From assembly GCA_900551525.1 (NCBI GenBank), contig URWD01000029.1:1-14487 (forward strand): a DNA stretch of 14,487 nt. The letters run 5' to 3'. Below are positions 13,715-14,487 of this stretch, in pieces (within the stretch, counting starts at the first letter, position 1; each line of letters begins with the position of its first letter). This DNA comes from an uncultured Mycoplasmatota bacterium (GTDB lineage: Bacteria > Bacillota_I > Bacilli_A > RF39 > UBA660). Both the position numbers and the translations under genes were made by a program. The notes below the pieces were generated by a model, which saw nothing but the letters and a program-made list of their open reading frames with translations, did not search any database and was not told the origin of the DNA.

Positions 13715-14487
13715 CTAGTTTACCAAAATCGGATCAGTGGCAGAGCCACTTCCCGATGCATAGTTCACAGAAGATGAGAGACTGAAGACTGGCCGCACCG
13801 CAGACGCACGGTTGCCAGCATTGTTGTGGCGCACGTAGCCGGTGTCACGCACATTGAACGCATTGTTCGAATTGTCCGCAGTACGGGAAATACTCCATTC
13901 ATTAAGCCCCATATACATCCAATTGACACTTGTAGCTGCTCTATAATCTGTTGTTGCACTTCCATTACCAACTAATGTCCACTTATCTTGTGGTGCTGCA
14001 TACATATAGTCACTTACATACATTAATCCTATTTTTGCACTATATTCTGTTTTATTATCTTGACTATTTGTTGTTACTGGATTATTAATTTCATTTTGAT
14101 ATGCTGTTTTAGCTGGTTGTGTTCCTATATTTGCCCACGTATTTCCTCCAACCTTCCATGTTGTTTCTGCTATTTTAGCCGCCCAATCAGCTCCTATAGT
14201 TGTTATGAAGTTTTTATTTAGATTTGTTTTATTTAAATTTGATAAACTCCATGTATTTTGATTAGACTTATTCCAATTATATGCTGCAACATTAGCTAAA
14301 TTGTTACCTTTATAAGCTGAATTATCCCAATTATTTGCAGTATACATCTTGCTGTAATCTCCATCTGTACCTAATAATGCACTTGTTGCATAATCATATT
14401 TGATTAATTTTACTTTATCTCCAAATACTCCGATTATTCTATATAGATTATCTGTTGGGCATGGTGTTACGTTTGATCCAAAACATA
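13715..14487 (-). CDS. C-terminal part of a putative surface protein with a C-type-lectin-like variable domain
   Basis: The frame is open to the window edge (257 codons, no start needed at 14347), ending TAG at 13715-13717. The visible part runs NLYRIIGVFGDKVKLIKYDY, LLGTDGDYSKMYTA, an Asn/Trp/Thr-rich middle (AYQNEINNPVTTNSQ), KIGLMYVSDYMYAAPQDKW, then WMYMGLNEWSISRTADNSNN, a segment rich in Asn, Gly, His, Arg and Tyr, and AVRPVFSLSSSV before the tail SGSATDPILVN. This W...ISR...VRPVFSL pattern resembles repeated surface proteins in gut Firmicutes and the FGE/C-type-lectin-like variable domains of DGR targets. About the last 58 codons use GC-rich codons (GCG, CGT, GTG, AAC), unlike the AT-rich upstream part. 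The N-terminus and any anchor lie outside the window. Function (adhesion or ligand binding) is inference. Confidence 0.75.
   Translation of the reverse strand, partial: CFGSNVTPCPTDNLYRIIGVFGDKVKLIKYDYATSALLGTDGDYSKMYTANNWDNSAYKGNNLANVAAYNWNKSNQNTWSLSNLNKTNLNKNFITTIGADWAAKIAETTWKVGGNTWANIGTQPAKTAYQNEINNPVTTNSQDNKTEYSAKIGLMYVSDYMYAAPQDKWTLVGNGSATTDYRAATSVNWMYMGLNEWSISRTADNSNNAFNVRDTGYVRHNNAGNRASAVRPVFSLSSSVNYASGSGSATDPILVN
13736..13750. repeat. Perfect short palindrome near the 3' end of the surface gene
   Basis: AGTGGC-AGA-GCCACT, 6-bp arms and a 3-nt loop, inside the codons for the Gly/Ser-rich tail just before the stop. A partial inverted repeat TCCGAT/ATCGGA (13708-13713 with 13728-13733) flanks the stop codon. 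Confidence 0.5.

Larger units (their letters stand above)
13565..13890. other. GC-rich block spanning the 3' end of the surface gene and its flank
   Basis: Hand counts per 60-base row give 50% (13561), 48% (13621), 57% (13681), 55% (13741), 60% (13801) and 43% (13861) GC. The rows at 13501 and 14041 give 25% and 20%. The block covers about the last 58 codons of the surface gene plus about 150 nt after its stop, and looks acquired or copied as a unit. Confidence 0.7.

Noticed and set aside
13571..13720. The GC-rich noncoding block as a tRNA, rRNA fragment or RNase P/tmRNA
   Set aside because: No cloverleaf, CCA end, T-arm or other signature of these RNAs is visible on either strand.
13765..13971. 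68-codon open frame opposite in phase within the surface gene
   Set aside because: It is an alternate frame of the GC-rich end of the surface gene and has no RBS or recognisable sequence.
1..14487. A DGR template repeat, reverse transcriptase or Avd gene inside the window
   Set aside because: No second GC-rich copy of the C-terminal segment and no RT motif (such as xxDD) in any substantial open frame.
1..14487. CRISPR array, IS element with terminal repeats, tRNA genes
   Set aside because: No regularly spaced direct repeats, no paired terminal inverted repeats around a transposase, and no tRNA-like folds were found by eye.

Overview
The window looks like a chromosomal stretch from an AT-rich, spore-forming member of the Bacilli, most likely an uncultured gut lineage near the Mollicutes/RF39 type. 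The evidence is gene content and order: sigG next to ylmC, then lspA and a ylyB/rluD-type pseudouridine synthase; polA next to mutM; ffh; a YqgP-type rhomboid; low-GC promoters; and GGTGAT-type ribosome binding sites. The standard code applies: polA ends at TGA, and reading TGA as Trp would run polA into mutM. The genus assignment is inference; no rRNA is present.

Layout, left to right. (1) 1-192: start of a PD-(D/E)XK (Rpn-like) transposase/nuclease gene on the minus strand, with its own promoter and RBS, knocked out of frame at an A8 run. (2) 366-5526, minus strand: an operon polA > mutM > membrane-anchored serpin > 30-residue membrane peptide > terminator. (3) 5583-6775, minus strand: a rhomboid protease with promoter and terminator; a small divergent membrane gene follows at 6841-7158. 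(4) 7136-10073, minus strand: Nudix hydrolase > sigG > ylmC/ymxH > lspA > rluD/ylyB, a shortened version of the Bacillus subtilis sigG-ylmC-...-lspA-ylyB order. (5) 10181-10648: a DUF4282-like membrane protein, then a terminator shared with convergent ffh (10697-11995). (6) 12161-13264: a VanY-type D,D-carboxypeptidase with a clear promoter and terminator. (7) 13373-14487, minus strand: the C-terminal part of a large putative surface protein whose last codons and 3' flank form a sharply GC-rich block (about 13565-13890).

Housekeeping functions dominate: DNA repair and replication (polA, mutM), lipoprotein processing and secretion (lspA, ffh), rRNA modification (rluD), wall trimming (vanY) and forespore transcription (sigG). 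The accessory content is the serpin, the broken transposase and the right-hand surface-protein locus.

The right-hand locus is the strongest candidate for something undescribed. The C-terminus resembles the C-type-lectin-like variable domains (ending ...VRPVFSL...) targeted by diversity-generating retroelements (DGRs). Its codons switch abruptly from AT-rich host usage to GC-rich usage. The stop codon is followed by two strong hairpins, a possible 57-residue basic ORF and a terminator-like hairpin. No reverse transcriptase or template repeat lies in the window, so the DGR link is a hypothesis.
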